Source of the DNA: an uncultured Alphaproteobacteria bacterium
GTDB taxonomy: Bacteria; Pseudomonadota; Alphaproteobacteria; RF32; CAG-239
Direction of reading: 5' to 3'
DNA length: 40,150 bases
NCBI GenBank assembly: GCA_944391405.1
Contig: CALXTN010000014.1
Coordinates: 1-40,150 of the forward strand
Part shown: positions 1-8,411 of the stretch, in pieces
How the letters are laid out: the number at the start of each line of letters is the position of its first letter
How positions within the stretch are numbered: the stretch's first letter is position 1
Notes under the pieces: generated by a model
Seen by the model: the letters and a program-made list of their open reading frames with translations, nothing else
Told to the model about the DNA's origin: nothing
The model's database searches: none
Translations under genes and position numbers: made by a program

Positions 1-10
1 AAAAATTAAA

Positions 11-46
11 ACAAAAAAGAGCCACGAAAAAAACGTCGTAGCTCTT
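11..46 (-). terminator. Second intrinsic terminator, minus strand
   Basis: Minus-strand stem AAGAGC (46-41) with GCTCTT (23-18), extended by an inner ACG/CGT pairing, followed by a T-rich run toward position 1. It lies about 40 nt beyond the terminator at 84-108, so transcription leaving leftward meets two terminators in a row. A 20-codon reading frame starting with ATG at 68 and ending at 6 runs through the hairpin. It has no clear ribosome site and I do not call it a gene. Confidence 0.5.
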
Positions 47-83
47 GGTTAAAAATAGGATTGTCCATTTGTAAATTACCCAC

Positions 84-176
84 AAAAAAAGCCCTCAAAC
101 CGAGAGCCAAATTTGGGATATACAAACACACTAACCCATTATGACAATATTTATACCGCCCTGACACCCTTGTCAA
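84..176 (-). ncRNA. Candidate short minus-strand RNA with its own promoter and terminator
   Basis: On the minus strand a TTGACA box (176-171) is followed by TATAAA (155-150, 15-nt spacer) or TAAATA (153-148, 17-nt spacer). About 35 bases further on lies a textbook intrinsic terminator: GCTCTC (107-102), loop GGTTT, GAGGGC (96-91), then seven T. The predicted transcript, from about 143 to 84, would be only about 60 nt. No protein gene fits inside it. It could be a small RNA or an attenuated leader for something beyond the left edge. I do not recognise the family. Confidence 0.4.
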
Positions 177-299
177 TACATCGGCAAATGAAACGAAAAA
201 TATTTTTGCAAAGTAAAAACAATACCATACCAATTGAACAAAAGAAAAATCATTTGTAAAAGAAACTTTTTAACTCTATCTTAAATATCTATCATATAG

Positions 300-490
300 C
301 CTAATTACGGAATGTCAGACAAACATTCTGAGGTTTGAAAGCCTCTTATACAGCGTCTATATGTAAAGACGAAACATTTACAAGCCTTCAGTCTAGGACT
401 GGAAGGCGGTAAAATAAGCCTATGCGGTGAATATACCGCACTATCTGTATATAGCTTTCAACTTCCAGTCGCTTCGTCAAGCGACTTTTT
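300..490 (+). promoter_or_regulatory. Structured leader with terminator/antiterminator switch upstream of the barrel gene
   Basis: A chain of hairpins is visible: GAATGT/ACATTC, GAGG/CCTC, CGTCT/AGACG, the long GCCTTCAGTC (384-393) with GACTGGAAGGC (397-407, one bulged G), and TGCGGT (423-428) with ACCGCA (435-440). The segment GACTGGAAG (397-405) is also perfectly complementary to CTTCCAGTC (462-470), which overlaps the 5' arm of the terminator at 467-490. The two pairings exclude each other, the layout of a transcription attenuator or riboswitch. I could not match it to a known class. The promoter is not clear; TATCAT at 290-295 is a weak -10 candidate. Confidence 0.5.
467..490 (+). terminator. 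Intrinsic terminator in the leader of the barrel gene
   Basis: AGTCGCTT, loop CGTC, AAGCGACT, then a run of T ending at 490. It is a perfect 8-bp stem lying only 32 bases before the start codon of the barrel gene. It therefore either ends an independent small RNA or gates transcription of that gene. Confidence 0.75.
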
Positions 491-522
491 CTTTAACCAA
501 TTAGAAAAGAAGGAAGTTTGAT

Positions 523-1329
523 ATGAAAAAATATTTAATGTTAGCAGGTATATTCACTGTCTTAACCGGAAATGCGCAAGCATCAGGATGGTATTATGAA
601 GATGATGGATATAACCGATATGAAGCAAGACAACAATACAATAATCAGGATTATTATTCTAAACAACCGCGCTATCAACAACTACCATCATCTGCAAGTA
701 GAAGATACCAAGAACGTCAATACACCCGTTCTCAAAACATGAACACTTATCAATCAGCTGAAACAAATAAAATCCGCCCCTATATTGGATTAGATGTGAT
801 GACCACAACTATGGATTTTGGAGAAAATGATGTTGTTAAAGATTATGAAGGTAGGGATAATTACTTCAAGGATAATCTGAATGCTTTTAGTATAGTAGGT
901 GGTGCAAAATTCAATAAAAATTTTGGAATAGAAGCATTTTATCAAAAATCAGGTGAAGAAGAAAATAAAGTTGAAGATTATGGGTTCGGATACGATATAA
1001 GCAATATAGAGTACACTACATACGGTTTAGATTTTCAAGGATATATCCCTCTTAGTCAAGAGTTTGAAATACTTGCTTCTTTAGGTATAGCCCAATATGA
1101 TTTTGAAACATCTGAACAATATTATATGGATACCCCGTCAGGACCAGAGAGAGTAGGAGACGGAAATAAAGATTTTGATTCACTAGGTGTACGTTTAGGA
1201 ATTGGAGGACAATACAATATTACAGACCATATAGCTTTAAGAGCAATGGCTCGCTACATTCACATGACAGATGATGAATATATTAAAAGTATGACAGAAT
1301 TATCCTTAGGTCTTCGTTATATGTTTTAA
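523..1329 (+). CDS. Outer-membrane beta-barrel protein (opacity/OmpA-barrel type)
   Basis: A 268-residue protein with a clear signal peptide (positive start, hydrophobic core, likely cleavage after the alanine near residue 20). A Tyr/Gln/Arg-rich linker (about 21-80) follows, then about 185 residues of alternating beta-barrel pattern (for example the stretch beginning PYIGLDVMTT). The protein ends in an aromatic residue (YMF), the usual signal for insertion by the BAM complex. Size and pattern suit an eight-stranded barrel of the OMP_b-brl family. Its ligand, if any, is unknown. The start has the ribosome site AAGAAGGAAG. Expression may be controlled by the structured leader directly upstream. 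A shared hairpin terminator follows. Confidence 0.8.
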   Translation: MKKYLMLAGIFTVLTGNAQASGWYYEDDGYNRYEARQQYNNQDYYSKQPRYQQLPSSASRRYQERQYTRSQNMNTYQSAETNKIRPYIGLDVMTTTMDFGENDVVKDYEGRDNYFKDNLNAFSIVGGAKFNKNFGIEAFYQKSGEEENKVEDYGFGYDISNIEYTTYGLDFQGYIPLSQEFEILASLGIAQYDFETSEQYYMDTPSGPERVGDGNKDFDSLGVRLGIGGQYNITDHIALRAMARYIHMTDDEYIKSMTELSLGLRYMF

Positions 1330-1347
1330 TCATTCATGCACAAGAAT

Positions 1348-1385
1348 AAAGGCACCTAGTAAAGAGTTTGGTGCCTTTATTTTAT
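1348..1385. terminator. Bidirectional terminator between convergent genes
   Basis: AAAGGCACC (1348-1356) pairs with GGTGCCTTT (1370-1378), with T-rich sequence after it on the plus strand and a T-containing flank on the minus strand. It sits between the barrel gene and the convergent membrane-serpin gene and can serve both. Confidence 0.75.
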
Positions 1386-1404
1386 ATATAACTTCTGCCA
1401 AAAA

Positions 1405-3495
1405 TTATTTTTCCAGTGGATTATAGATAATTCCGGCAAAAGCCCCATTGTTAATCATAAAAATAAACGGACGGTCCACAATAAAAGGAAGACTTATATA
1501 GCCACCTGTTGCATAATTGACAAAGTTTACCTGTACAGATACTGCAATAGTCCCCTTTTCATCAACTTTGATTTTATTCTTTTGAGTAAAATCTTGAATG
1601 TGAATATTTTGCGGTTCGCACAAAGTCGTAGCATCTTTCACGGCATTTGGACTCAAAATGTTATCAAGACCAGACTGTCCACGAACAAACAGATTACCCA
1701 ATCCCAAACGATTGAAAATATTTTGGAGGTTCACATTCTGTTCCACTTCAAAGAGAGGAATAGCGATGTCTATTTCGTGTTTTTCAAACGGAATATCTAG
1801 TGCCTCAGCAGAAAGAGACTGTAAAACTTCGTCCAACGTTGTTGTTGTTGCATTATTTTCATGCATGGGTGTTCCATATCCATTTAACGATTCCTCGCTA
1901 TCCGGTAAAATGATATAAAAGATGTCGCCCGATTTATATGGAAGAGCTATAACACGGAAATTACTACCGTTAGCAATGTAAACTTCACGCATACTTTGCA
2001 TCATCGGAACTTTAATATCACCATGTGGTGCATGGAAGGTCTCCATGGAAACTGTATCAAACTGAGTTTTCCAAGTTGAAGCAAAAGTAATAACGGATGT
2101 TTGTGCAATGGAACAAGCATCACGCGCTGAATCAAAACTAATTGAATAGTTTTCATCAATTGCTTTTTTGAAATTTTTATCCAGATGTTGTCGTGCAACT
2201 TCTATTTTGTTTTTAAATTTCAGGGCAGATGAGTGATGTTCAATAACATCACGACTTTTAGTATTAATCTGCTCAAGAGAATCACTTCCCAAAATAGCTT
2301 TAAGTTTTTCAAGCATTTGACCTTTAGCTCCGTTGGCTAAGATTCCTAATCCCTGATATACATTATGAGCAGAAATAAGGATATTTTTTTGCGGATTCTC
2401 TGCAGCGGCAGCCTTTAGGAGAGGAATAGTAAGAGCATTAAGCTGTTTATCTTCGATACTTTCAGGTTTTTGTTCCACATAGTTTGTTTGCCCTAAAATA
2501 TTAAAAGAAACTCTCCATCCTTGAAGAGAAAGCCCGAAACAAATGAGCGCAATGGGAAGAAAAACAACGATAAATTGATTATGCTTTTTACTAAAGTATT
2601 GTTCAAAATAGAAAATGGGAGCGACGATAGCTACAACATAAATAACAAGTCTTAAAGAAGGGGAAACTTGTAATAAACAAGCCCCAATACTCAAGAAAAG
2701 GAGAATAAGCAAAGAAAAACTTAAAAGTCCCCGAACAAACAAATAAAGAATAATACCAACATCCAGTATTATACACAATGCAGCGAGTGCAGCAAAAGGT
2801 GTATATATTGTCAGATTAAAAGTAACCATCAGTACAATAAGGCCTAAAGAAATAACAAGATATTTAATCCACCAAAAGCGTTTCTTTATAGGGAGTTTTG
2901 CCTTCATTTCTCTCTTTTGCGCAAATTTTAATAAGCGTATTTTAAGATTATCCATATTGCGAAGAATAAATAGCCATAGCACCAGAATAATAAGGGCAAA
3001 GTACATAGGAATGGCATTAATGACCACATACAAAATTGCTATTGAATACTGTATAAATCCAATAGCAATTAAGTCTACATAGTCAATATTGTGAGAGGAA
3101 AAAATAGAAAAAATTATGCTAAACAAAACAAACAATATAGGTAGCAAGAAAACTTTTTGTGTCGCCATATTAAGTGTTATTATAATACACTTATAATCAA
3201 GTTCAGCTTGATGAAAACGCCGAGAAATTATTCCGACTAGTGGAAACATTGCGAGTGTTAAATAGCAAGCAAATAAGGATGTGCCCAAGAAAAGCGGAAC
3301 AATAAAAGTTTTTCCATAAAAATCAATTAACGTTTCATCATACCAAGGAAATAGTCCCAAAGATAAACCAATCAGAATGATTGCTGAAATTGCTATAAAA
3401 TTACCAAACTCTCCATCTGTCGGTTTTCCATTTAAGTCAAACGAACGTTTAAATGAATTATAATAAAGAATAAGACTTTTTTTGATTTTATTCAT
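1405..3495 (-). CDS. Polytopic membrane protein fused to a C-terminal serpin domain
   Basis: A 696-residue protein. Residues 1-325 contain about ten hydrophobic segments. The opening (RSFDLNGKPTDGEFGNF) loosely resembles DUF805-type proteins, but this is weak. Residues 350-696 are a serpin: GILANGAKGQ (about 383-392), STWKTQF (473-479), KVPMMQ, VIALPYKSGDIFYIILPDSE (515-534), the hinge VDEKGTIAVSVQ (644-655) and VDRPFIF (673-679). Serpins trap proteases by insertion of the reactive loop. The hinge keeps G-T at P15-P14 and A-V-S-V at P12-P9, which is compatible with inhibition, but the segment between helix A and STWKTQF looks some 35 residues short and the helix F signature (IN-WV-T) is not visible. 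Start supported by CAGGAGTG. Side of the membrane not determined. Confidence 0.85.
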   Translation of the reverse strand: MNKIKKSLILYYNSFKRSFDLNGKPTDGEFGNFIAISAIILIGLSLGLFPWYDETLIDFYGKTFIVPLFLGTSLFACYLTLAMFPLVGIISRRFHQAELDYKCIIITLNMATQKVFLLPILFVLFSIIFSIFSSHNIDYVDLIAIGFIQYSIAILYVVINAIPMYFALIILVLWLFILRNMDNLKIRLLKFAQKREMKAKLPIKKRFWWIKYLVISLGLIVLMVTFNLTIYTPFAALAALCIILDVGIILYLFVRGLLSFSLLILLFLSIGACLLQVSPSLRLVIYVVAIVAPIFYFEQYFSKKHNQFIVVFLPIALICFGLSLQGWRVSFNILGQTNYVEQKPESIEDKQLNALTIPLLKAAAAENPQKNILISAHNVYQGLGILANGAKGQMLEKLKAILGSDSLEQINTKSRDVIEHHSSALKFKNKIEVARQHLDKNFKKAIDENYSISFDSARDACSIAQTSVITFASTWKTQFDTVSMETFHAPHGDIKVPMMQSMREVYIANGSNFRVIALPYKSGDIFYIILPDSEESLNGYGTPMHENNATTTTLDEVLQSLSAEALDIPFEKHEIDIAIPLFEVEQNVNLQNIFNRLGLGNLFVRGQSGLDNILSPNAVKDATTLCEPQNIHIQDFTQKNKIKVDEKGTIAVSVQVNFVNYATGGYISLPFIVDRPFIFMINNGAFAGIIYNPLEK

Positions 3496-3644
3496 AAATA
3501 CACTCCTGATAAACTATTTAGTATACTTTATTTTTATAACTATCATACAAAGTATTAAATATTGCTTTAAATGGGTAAGCCAGAACATTAGCAAATATTT
3601 TACCATTTTCACTTATGCTTTCCTCAAACAGAGGGAGAACTAGA

Positions 3645-4682
3645 ATGTCTTGCTATTTAATAACCGGTGGTGCTGGATTTTTCGGAACAATATTAAAACA
3701 ATATTTACTTGATAAAGGAAACGAGTGCGTCAGTATCGATTTAGAACCGGATGCTTTTACGCATAGAAATTTTACAGCATATCAAGGCGACATTAATGAT
3801 AATGAATTAATGGAAAAAATTTTCTCTACCCATAAAATTGAGGCAATATTTCACTGTGCGGCATTACTAGCACATGTAAAAAAAGATTTAAAGAAATTAT
3901 GGCATGCTAACGTAGATGGTACTCAAAATGTCTATAAGTTTGCTCTCCGGTATGATGTAAAAAAGATTGTGTTTATTTCAAGCAATTGCTTATGGGCGAA
4001 AAATTTCGATACGGAAGTAAGCGAAGATGAAACACCAAATCCGATAGAAATATATGGTAAGTCAAAATTAGAAGGAGAAAAAATCTTATTATCGCAACCA
4101 GATAAAATAAATAGCATTATCTTTCGTAGTCCTACAATAATGGATGAGGGGCGGTTAGGACTATTGGGGATTCTTTTTGAGTTTATTGATGAGGGAAGAA
4201 AATTACCGATGGTTGGAGATGGAACAAATCGCTATCAATTTATTTATGCTAAAGATTTGGTAAGAGCTTGTGAATTAGCATTAGACGCAGATTATTCAGA
4301 CGTATTTAATATAGGCGCCGATGATGTTAAAAGTTTTAATGAGGTTTATGAATATGTAATTAAAAAATCCGATTCAAAATCTCGTTTGTTCCATTTTCCG
4401 AAATTACCGATGATTTGGGCAATGAAAATCTGTTTCTGGCTAGGTATATCTCCATTGGGACCATATCAATATAAGATGATTGCCTCAAACTTTATTTTCG
4501 ATACAAAAAAAATAAAACAGAAATTAGGATTCGAACCAACGTTGACTAATGAAGAAATGTTGTTACGCGCTTATGAATTTTATCATAAAAATAAGGATGA
4601 AATTCTGCATCGTAAAAACGTCTCTGCACATAATTCCGTAGCTAAGATGGGTGTAATAAAAATTCTAAAATGGTTAATGTAA
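3645..4682 (+). CDS. NAD-dependent epimerase/dehydratase (extended SDR family)
   Basis: A 345-residue short-chain dehydrogenase-type enzyme. The N-terminal Rossmann signature TGGAGFFG binds NAD(P). SSN in ISSNCLW supplies the catalytic serine, and YGKSK carries the Tyr-Lys pair. Such proteins epimerise, dehydrate or reduce nucleotide sugars; the exact substrate cannot be read from the sequence. I place the start at 3645 rather than the upstream in-frame ATG because GAGGGAGA lies at the right distance and the Rossmann fold begins immediately (MSCYLITGG). It is divergent from the membrane-serpin gene and convergent with an acyltransferase gene, so it may belong to surface-polysaccharide metabolism (inference). 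Confidence 0.8.
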   Translation: MSCYLITGGAGFFGTILKQYLLDKGNECVSIDLEPDAFTHRNFTAYQGDINDNELMEKIFSTHKIEAIFHCAALLAHVKKDLKKLWHANVDGTQNVYKFALRYDVKKIVFISSNCLWAKNFDTEVSEDETPNPIEIYGKSKLEGEKILLSQPDKINSIIFRSPTIMDEGRLGLLGILFEFIDEGRKLPMVGDGTNRYQFIYAKDLVRACELALDADYSDVFNIGADDVKSFNEVYEYVIKKSDSKSRLFHFPKLPMIWAMKICFWLGISPLGPYQYKMIASNFIFDTKKIKQKLGFEPTLTNEEMLLRAYEFYHKNKDEILHRKNVSAHNSVAKMGVIKILKWLM

Positions 4683-4709
4683 AAAATAAATGAGTTTGAA
4701 TGGTCTCTA

Positions 4710-5744
4710 TTATTTTTTGAATTTAAGAAAATGATAAGCTGTATAGGCAAAGGCATAATTTACAATTAACCACCCTAACCAGCAAGCAATTTGCCAAATA
4801 GAAGATTGAGCTTCAGCTGCATATTTAATAAAGAAACCTCGATATAGAAAACCATTAAAACCAAAAAGATATGGACTTATTTTTCCGGTAAAAATCCAAA
4901 ATTGATTTTGCGTAGGGAATAATCTGTAGGCACTCAAAAAGATAACAGCACTAAAAAAGAAACTTAAAACAAAGGCATAGAAATAAACCTGTGCCAAAAC
5001 AAGTACAACAAGAGATACTAATAAGGCTGTCAGATTAAATCTATGCATATAAAGAAAAGATAGCTGTTTTTCATATAAAGCAAGAAAAATACCCAGAGAA
5101 AATTCAGGAATATGTCCGACGGCATTGGCATATAAATCAATGGTTGGGCCATTAAAAGTTACCCAATAGAAAGCAATGATAATATAAATAAACCATATAA
5201 AAATAATGTTAGAAATATCTTTGGCAATCAATTTGTATAAAAAGAAAAAACAGAGATAAAGTTGAATAATTAAAGAAAAGAACCACCAAGGACCACATAC
5301 TATAAATAATGTTTCAGGAGAAAAATTAGAAGTTAGAGATAAAACTTTTCCCAAAGCTTTAAAGTTAATATCCGGAACAATAATACAATAAACTAATGCA
5401 CTGATAAGAAACAATTTATAGATTTTGAAAATATGCTCAGCTATAAAATAGAGCGTTTTTTTATCAGTATTCATAAAAGCCTTAGAGATACCATAACCAC
5501 TAAGTAGAACAAAGATATAAACACCATAAAATCCTAAAAAGGAGAAAAGGCAATTAATAATTTCTGTCCAGCTGAAATCTCTAACAAAATTAGAAATATT
5601 AGCCGGATTAAGCGACATTTCATTTTGATAAGTAATAGGAGGAAAAAGATGAAAGAAATTATGTGAGATAATACAAAAAATTGCAATTCCTTTTAAGACA
5701 AGAGACTGAATTTTTGTTAAATAAATATTATTATCATTACTCAT
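4710..5744 (-). CDS. Acyltransferase-3 family membrane protein
   Basis: About 344 residues with ten or so transmembrane segments. The first helix has the family pattern (LKGIAIFCIISHNFF, with the conserved histidine), and FVLLSGYGIS follows. Acyltransferase-3 proteins transfer acetyl or other acyl groups to sugars of lipopolysaccharide, capsule or peptidoglycan. The start at 5744 overlaps the recX stop codon (ATGAGTAA) and has AAGGA eight bases upstream, which argues for translational coupling with recX; an in-frame ATG at 5753 sits too close to that ribosome site. Substrate unknown. Confidence 0.75.
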   Translation of the reverse strand: MSNDNNIYLTKIQSLVLKGIAIFCIISHNFFHLFPPITYQNEMSLNPANISNFVRDFSWTEIINCLFSFLGFYGVYIFVLLSGYGISKAFMNTDKKTLYFIAEHIFKIYKLFLISALVYCIIVPDINFKALGKVLSLTSNFSPETLFIVCGPWWFFSLIIQLYLCFFFLYKLIAKDISNIIFIWFIYIIIAFYWVTFNGPTIDLYANAVGHIPEFSLGIFLALYEKQLSFLYMHRFNLTALLVSLVVLVLAQVYFYAFVLSFFFSAVIFLSAYRLFPTQNQFWIFTGKISPYLFGFNGFLYRGFFIKYAAEAQSSIWQIACWLGWLIVNYAFAYTAYHFLKFKK

Positions 5745-6279
5745 CAAAAACATCCTTATTTAAAAATTCTAAAGCAATATCATAACCAAAACCGGCACGG
5801 AGAAAAGCAGCAAGATCCTTTTGACGCATCTCTTTACGTTCAGATTCATTAGCTCGAAAGCATGCTATTTTCTTTTTACGAGCAAAATTCAGAGCTGTAT
5901 CATATTCAGAGTATTCAGTATTATCAAAAGCGCGATGAACAATTTGCTCTTCGATTCCTTTAGCTTTAAGTTTTTGCTCAATATAACGTCGAGATTTACC
6001 AGAACGAAGATAACTATTAATTTTGAACTCTGTAAAACGCTCATCGCTAACAAAATTATGAGAGACACATTCCTTAATAATCTCTTCGACCCATTGATAA
6101 GCTTGTTCAGGAGAATAATCTTTGTTAACAAATGCATATTTATCAATACGTTTTCTCAAAACGTTGCGAAGATTGTCAACAGAAGTCTCGTAGCGCTCTA
6201 AATAATATAGAGCAATATTACGTAAACGAACTTTTGTAGGTATTTTAGGTTGCGATTTTTTCGTTTTTTCTGTAAACAC
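5737..6279 (-). CDS. recX: RecX-family regulatory protein
   Basis: A 180-residue, all-helical, basic protein with the three-repeat RecX fold. Recognisable stretches are ALYYLERYETSVDNLRNVL, VSDERFTEFKINSYLRSGKS (F-S-D-x-x-F/A and R-S-G-K-S are family hallmarks) and KAKGIEEQIVHRAF. RecX modulates RecA filaments during recombinational repair. recA is not in the window. The start is GTG at 6279 with AAAGG upstream. The gene overlaps the acyltransferase gene by eight bases, an unexpected operon partner for a recombination modulator. Confidence 0.8.
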   Translation of the reverse strand: MFTEKTKKSQPKIPTKVRLRNIALYYLERYETSVDNLRNVLRKRIDKYAFVNKDYSPEQAYQWVEEIIKECVSHNFVSDERFTEFKINSYLRSGKSRRYIEQKLKAKGIEEQIVHRAFDNTEYSEYDTALNFARKKKIACFRANESERKEMRQKDLAAFLRAGFGYDIALEFLNKDVFDE

Positions 6280-6350
6280 TTGAAAATTACCTTTAAATAT
6301 ACTAACTTCAACATAAATGTATATACCTTTATATAATAGGAGATAAAGAA

Positions 6351-7274
6351 TTGTCTAACAAAAGTTTTGATGAATGTGCATCATTCTTAATTGATAATGG
6401 CATATTTGTAGGCCGCATATGTCGTTTGGAAAATGTATTAAAAACAATAATAGAAAAACACGGTTACATGAAAAATGTATCAGCAGCATTGAGTGAAACA
6501 ACAGCCTTGGCGGTTCTTTTCGCCAATGCTTTAAAATTTGAAGGCTTATTTACACTGCAACTTCAAGGAAATGGCCCTGTTTCAACCGTTGTAGTTGATG
6601 TGACCTCAGAAGGAAAACTCCGTTCTTGCGCAAATTATAATAGAGAAAGATTAGAAAAAGCTTTTACATTGCGCAAAAATGAAGGAGAAATAGAAGCAAC
6701 TCCACATTTATTAGGAGAAGGAACTTTAGCTTTTACCATAGATGATGGCAAGAATAATTACCATCAAGGTGTAGTTGATTTGCAGGGTAAAACTTTAGAA
6801 GAATGTGCTCTAAGATACTTTAAACAATCTGAACAAATTGAAACCATGCTGAGGTTATATGTAGATATTCCGCAAACAGATGAGGGGGCATGGAAAGCTG
6901 GTGGTATTATGCTACAAAAAATACCAGAATTAGGTGGAAAAAATGTTGATATGGCAGAAATACCGGAACTTCGTAATGAAGCTGAAATATTGATGAATTC
7001 ATTGACTAAAGAAGAATTATTTGATGAGAATTTAAGTTTACATGAAATTCTGCACCGTTTATATCATAGTAATAATCTCATCATAACCAAGAGTAATCAC
7101 TACGAATTCAAATGCAGGTGTAGCAGAGAAAAATTATTAAAGACATTACGTGGATTCTCTGAAAATGAATTAGCATCTATGCTGGATGAAAACTCAAAAA
7201 TAACCGCAAAATGTGGATTCTGTTCAGAGGTATATGAGTTTACAATTCCTGAAATAATGGAAAAACTTAATTAA
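6351..7274 (+). CDS. hslO: Hsp33 redox-regulated holdase chaperone
   Basis: A 307-residue Hsp33. The N-terminal core contains the family pattern around LQLQGNGPVSTVVVDVTSEG. The C-terminal redox switch has four zinc cysteines as CRC (in FKCRCSREKLL) and CGFC. Oxidation releases zinc, forms disulfides and activates chaperone holdase activity in the cytoplasm. The start is TTG at 6351 with TAGGAG nine bases upstream; no better ATG is available without losing conserved N-terminal sequence. The gene is divergent from recX and is followed by a small lipoprotein gene, probably in the same transcript. Confidence 0.92.
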   Translation: MSNKSFDECASFLIDNGIFVGRICRLENVLKTIIEKHGYMKNVSAALSETTALAVLFANALKFEGLFTLQLQGNGPVSTVVVDVTSEGKLRSCANYNRERLEKAFTLRKNEGEIEATPHLLGEGTLAFTIDDGKNNYHQGVVDLQGKTLEECALRYFKQSEQIETMLRLYVDIPQTDEGAWKAGGIMLQKIPELGGKNVDMAEIPELRNEAEILMNSLTKEELFDENLSLHEILHRLYHSNNLIITKSNHYEFKCRCSREKLLKTLRGFSENELASMLDENSKITAKCGFCSEVYEFTIPEIMEKLN

Positions 7275-7356
7275 CATTAAATAAGTATTAAACATTATAC
7301 TCTAGAATGAATAGTGAAAGTAGGAGTGGACTAAGATAAAAGAATGGAATAAATCT

Positions 7357-7974
7357 ATGAAAAAAATAAAAAACTTTATATTAATGTTTAGTAGTTTATT
7401 AATGTTTGCATGCTCAAGTACAAGTGATATTGACGCTGTTCCTTTGAAGTATAATGAACCGAGATTTCAAACAGTGGCTCCAATTGAGTTAGAAGTTGAA
7501 AAAGTAGAAATTATTTCTGAATTTATTCCATCTTTCACTCGGCCGAATGTAGAACATCTTTTCCCCGTATCAATAGAAAAGTCAGCTAAATTATGGGCGG
7601 AAGATAGATTAAAAGCGGATGGTTTTTCATCAAATCGTGTTGCTGAATATATTATTAAGGACGCTTCTGTGACAGAAGAAATAGAAAAGTCAGAAGAGTT
7701 ATTGCAGAAAGATAGATTAAAATATCGTGCAAATTTATCTGTTGTGTTAAAAATAACAGACAAATCAAATTTAGCTGCAGCAGAAACCACAATTAATGCA
7801 TGGCGTGAATTGCGTATTCCGGTGGATACAAAAATTGCAGATAAAGAAAAATATTGGAATGATATGGTTTACAAATTGTTTGATGAGTTCAATCAGCGTA
7901 TGGAAAAAAACATAAATGAATACTTAAATATGTACGTTAAAAATAACTACTCTATTAAAGAATATCAAGACTAG
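7357..7974 (+). CDS. Predicted lipoprotein of unknown function
   Basis: A 205-residue protein with a short lipoprotein signal (MKKIKNFILMFSSLLMFAC). The cysteine at residue 19 would be lipidated, although the -3 residue is methionine or phenylalanine rather than leucine, so the lipobox is imperfect. The mature part is helical and charged (for example EKSAKLWAEDRLKADGF and VTEEIEKSEELLQKDRL) with no membrane segment. I recall small lipoproteins downstream of Hsp33 in other alphaproteobacteria, which would make the pairing conserved, but I cannot assign a function. The gene ends at a GC-rich hairpin. Confidence 0.6.
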   Translation: MKKIKNFILMFSSLLMFACSSTSDIDAVPLKYNEPRFQTVAPIELEVEKVEIISEFIPSFTRPNVEHLFPVSIEKSAKLWAEDRLKADGFSSNRVAEYIIKDASVTEEIEKSEELLQKDRLKYRANLSVVLKITDKSNLAAAETTINAWRELRIPVDTKIADKEKYWNDMVYKLFDEFNQRMEKNINEYLNMYVKNNYSIKEYQD

Positions 7975-8002
7975 AAAAATCCCCCCTCCACCAAGGGGGA
8001 TT
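7975..8002. terminator. GC-rich hairpin terminator between convergent genes
   Basis: AATCCCCC pairs with GGGGGATT around a 9-nt loop. On the minus strand the stem is followed by TTTTTC, a good intrinsic terminator for apaG. On the plus strand it is followed by a weaker AT-rich tract. Confidence 0.7.
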
Positions 8003-8006
8003 AAAT

Positions 8007-8411
8007 TTAATTTAGGATTCGTTGTAAGTTGTCATTGGCAATCAAACTTTGCATGGGGATTTCAACGTCCATAACTTTATGAGAACTGTCTGCAATCTTG
8101 CAACTACCATAAAGTACAGCACTAAACTTGGAAGTTGCGTAATCTTCAAACTCAAATACTTCTCCAGGTTCAAGCTCTGGTAATTGCCCACCAAATCCCT
8201 CAGTATTAAGTGATATTGAACGTCCTTTAATGTCAGTAATAGAAATATTTTTTCCAAGCAAACTAATTTTACTATGTGAATTATTTTCAATACGGAGATA
8301 AAATCCCCAGCAAAATTCATCACCGGCAACTTTTTCCTGCAAAAGCTCATTATAAGCGGAAATAACAATTCCAGCTTGTTGAGTAGTTTCAAAGTCTTGA
8401 GTCGAATACAT
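8007..8411 (-). CDS. apaG: ApaG-domain protein (divergent)
   Basis: A 134-residue protein matching the ApaG/DUF525 fold. FCWGFYLRIENNSHSKISLL corresponds to the family's W-x-Y-x-[IV]-x-I-x-N opening, followed by ITDIKGRS and GFGGQLPELEPGEVFEF (family G-V-v-G-e-x-P-x-L-x-P-G-e-x-F-x-Y). The usual G-x-M-x-G-x-Y near the C-terminus is reduced to SAVLYGSCKI, so this is a diverged member. ApaG proteins are small beta-sandwiches of uncertain role, linked to magnesium/cobalt handling and bound phosphates. Monocistronic by layout. Confidence 0.7.
   Translation of the reverse strand: MYSTQDFETTQQAGIVISAYNELLQEKVAGDEFCWGFYLRIENNSHSKISLLGKNISITDIKGRSISLNTEGFGGQLPELEPGEVFEFEDYATSKFSAVLYGSCKIADSSHKVMDVEIPMQSLIANDNLQRILN

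Noticed and set aside
6..233. 75-residue minus-strand frame at the left edge
   Set aside because: Overlaps a promoter and two terminator hairpins, lacks a ribosome site and has no recognisable family pattern; the RNA interpretation fits better.
300..490. Leader as a known riboswitch (TPP, cobalamin, SAM, fluoride, c-di-GMP) or 6S RNA
   Set aside because: None of the conserved cores I know for these classes could be found; left as unknown class.
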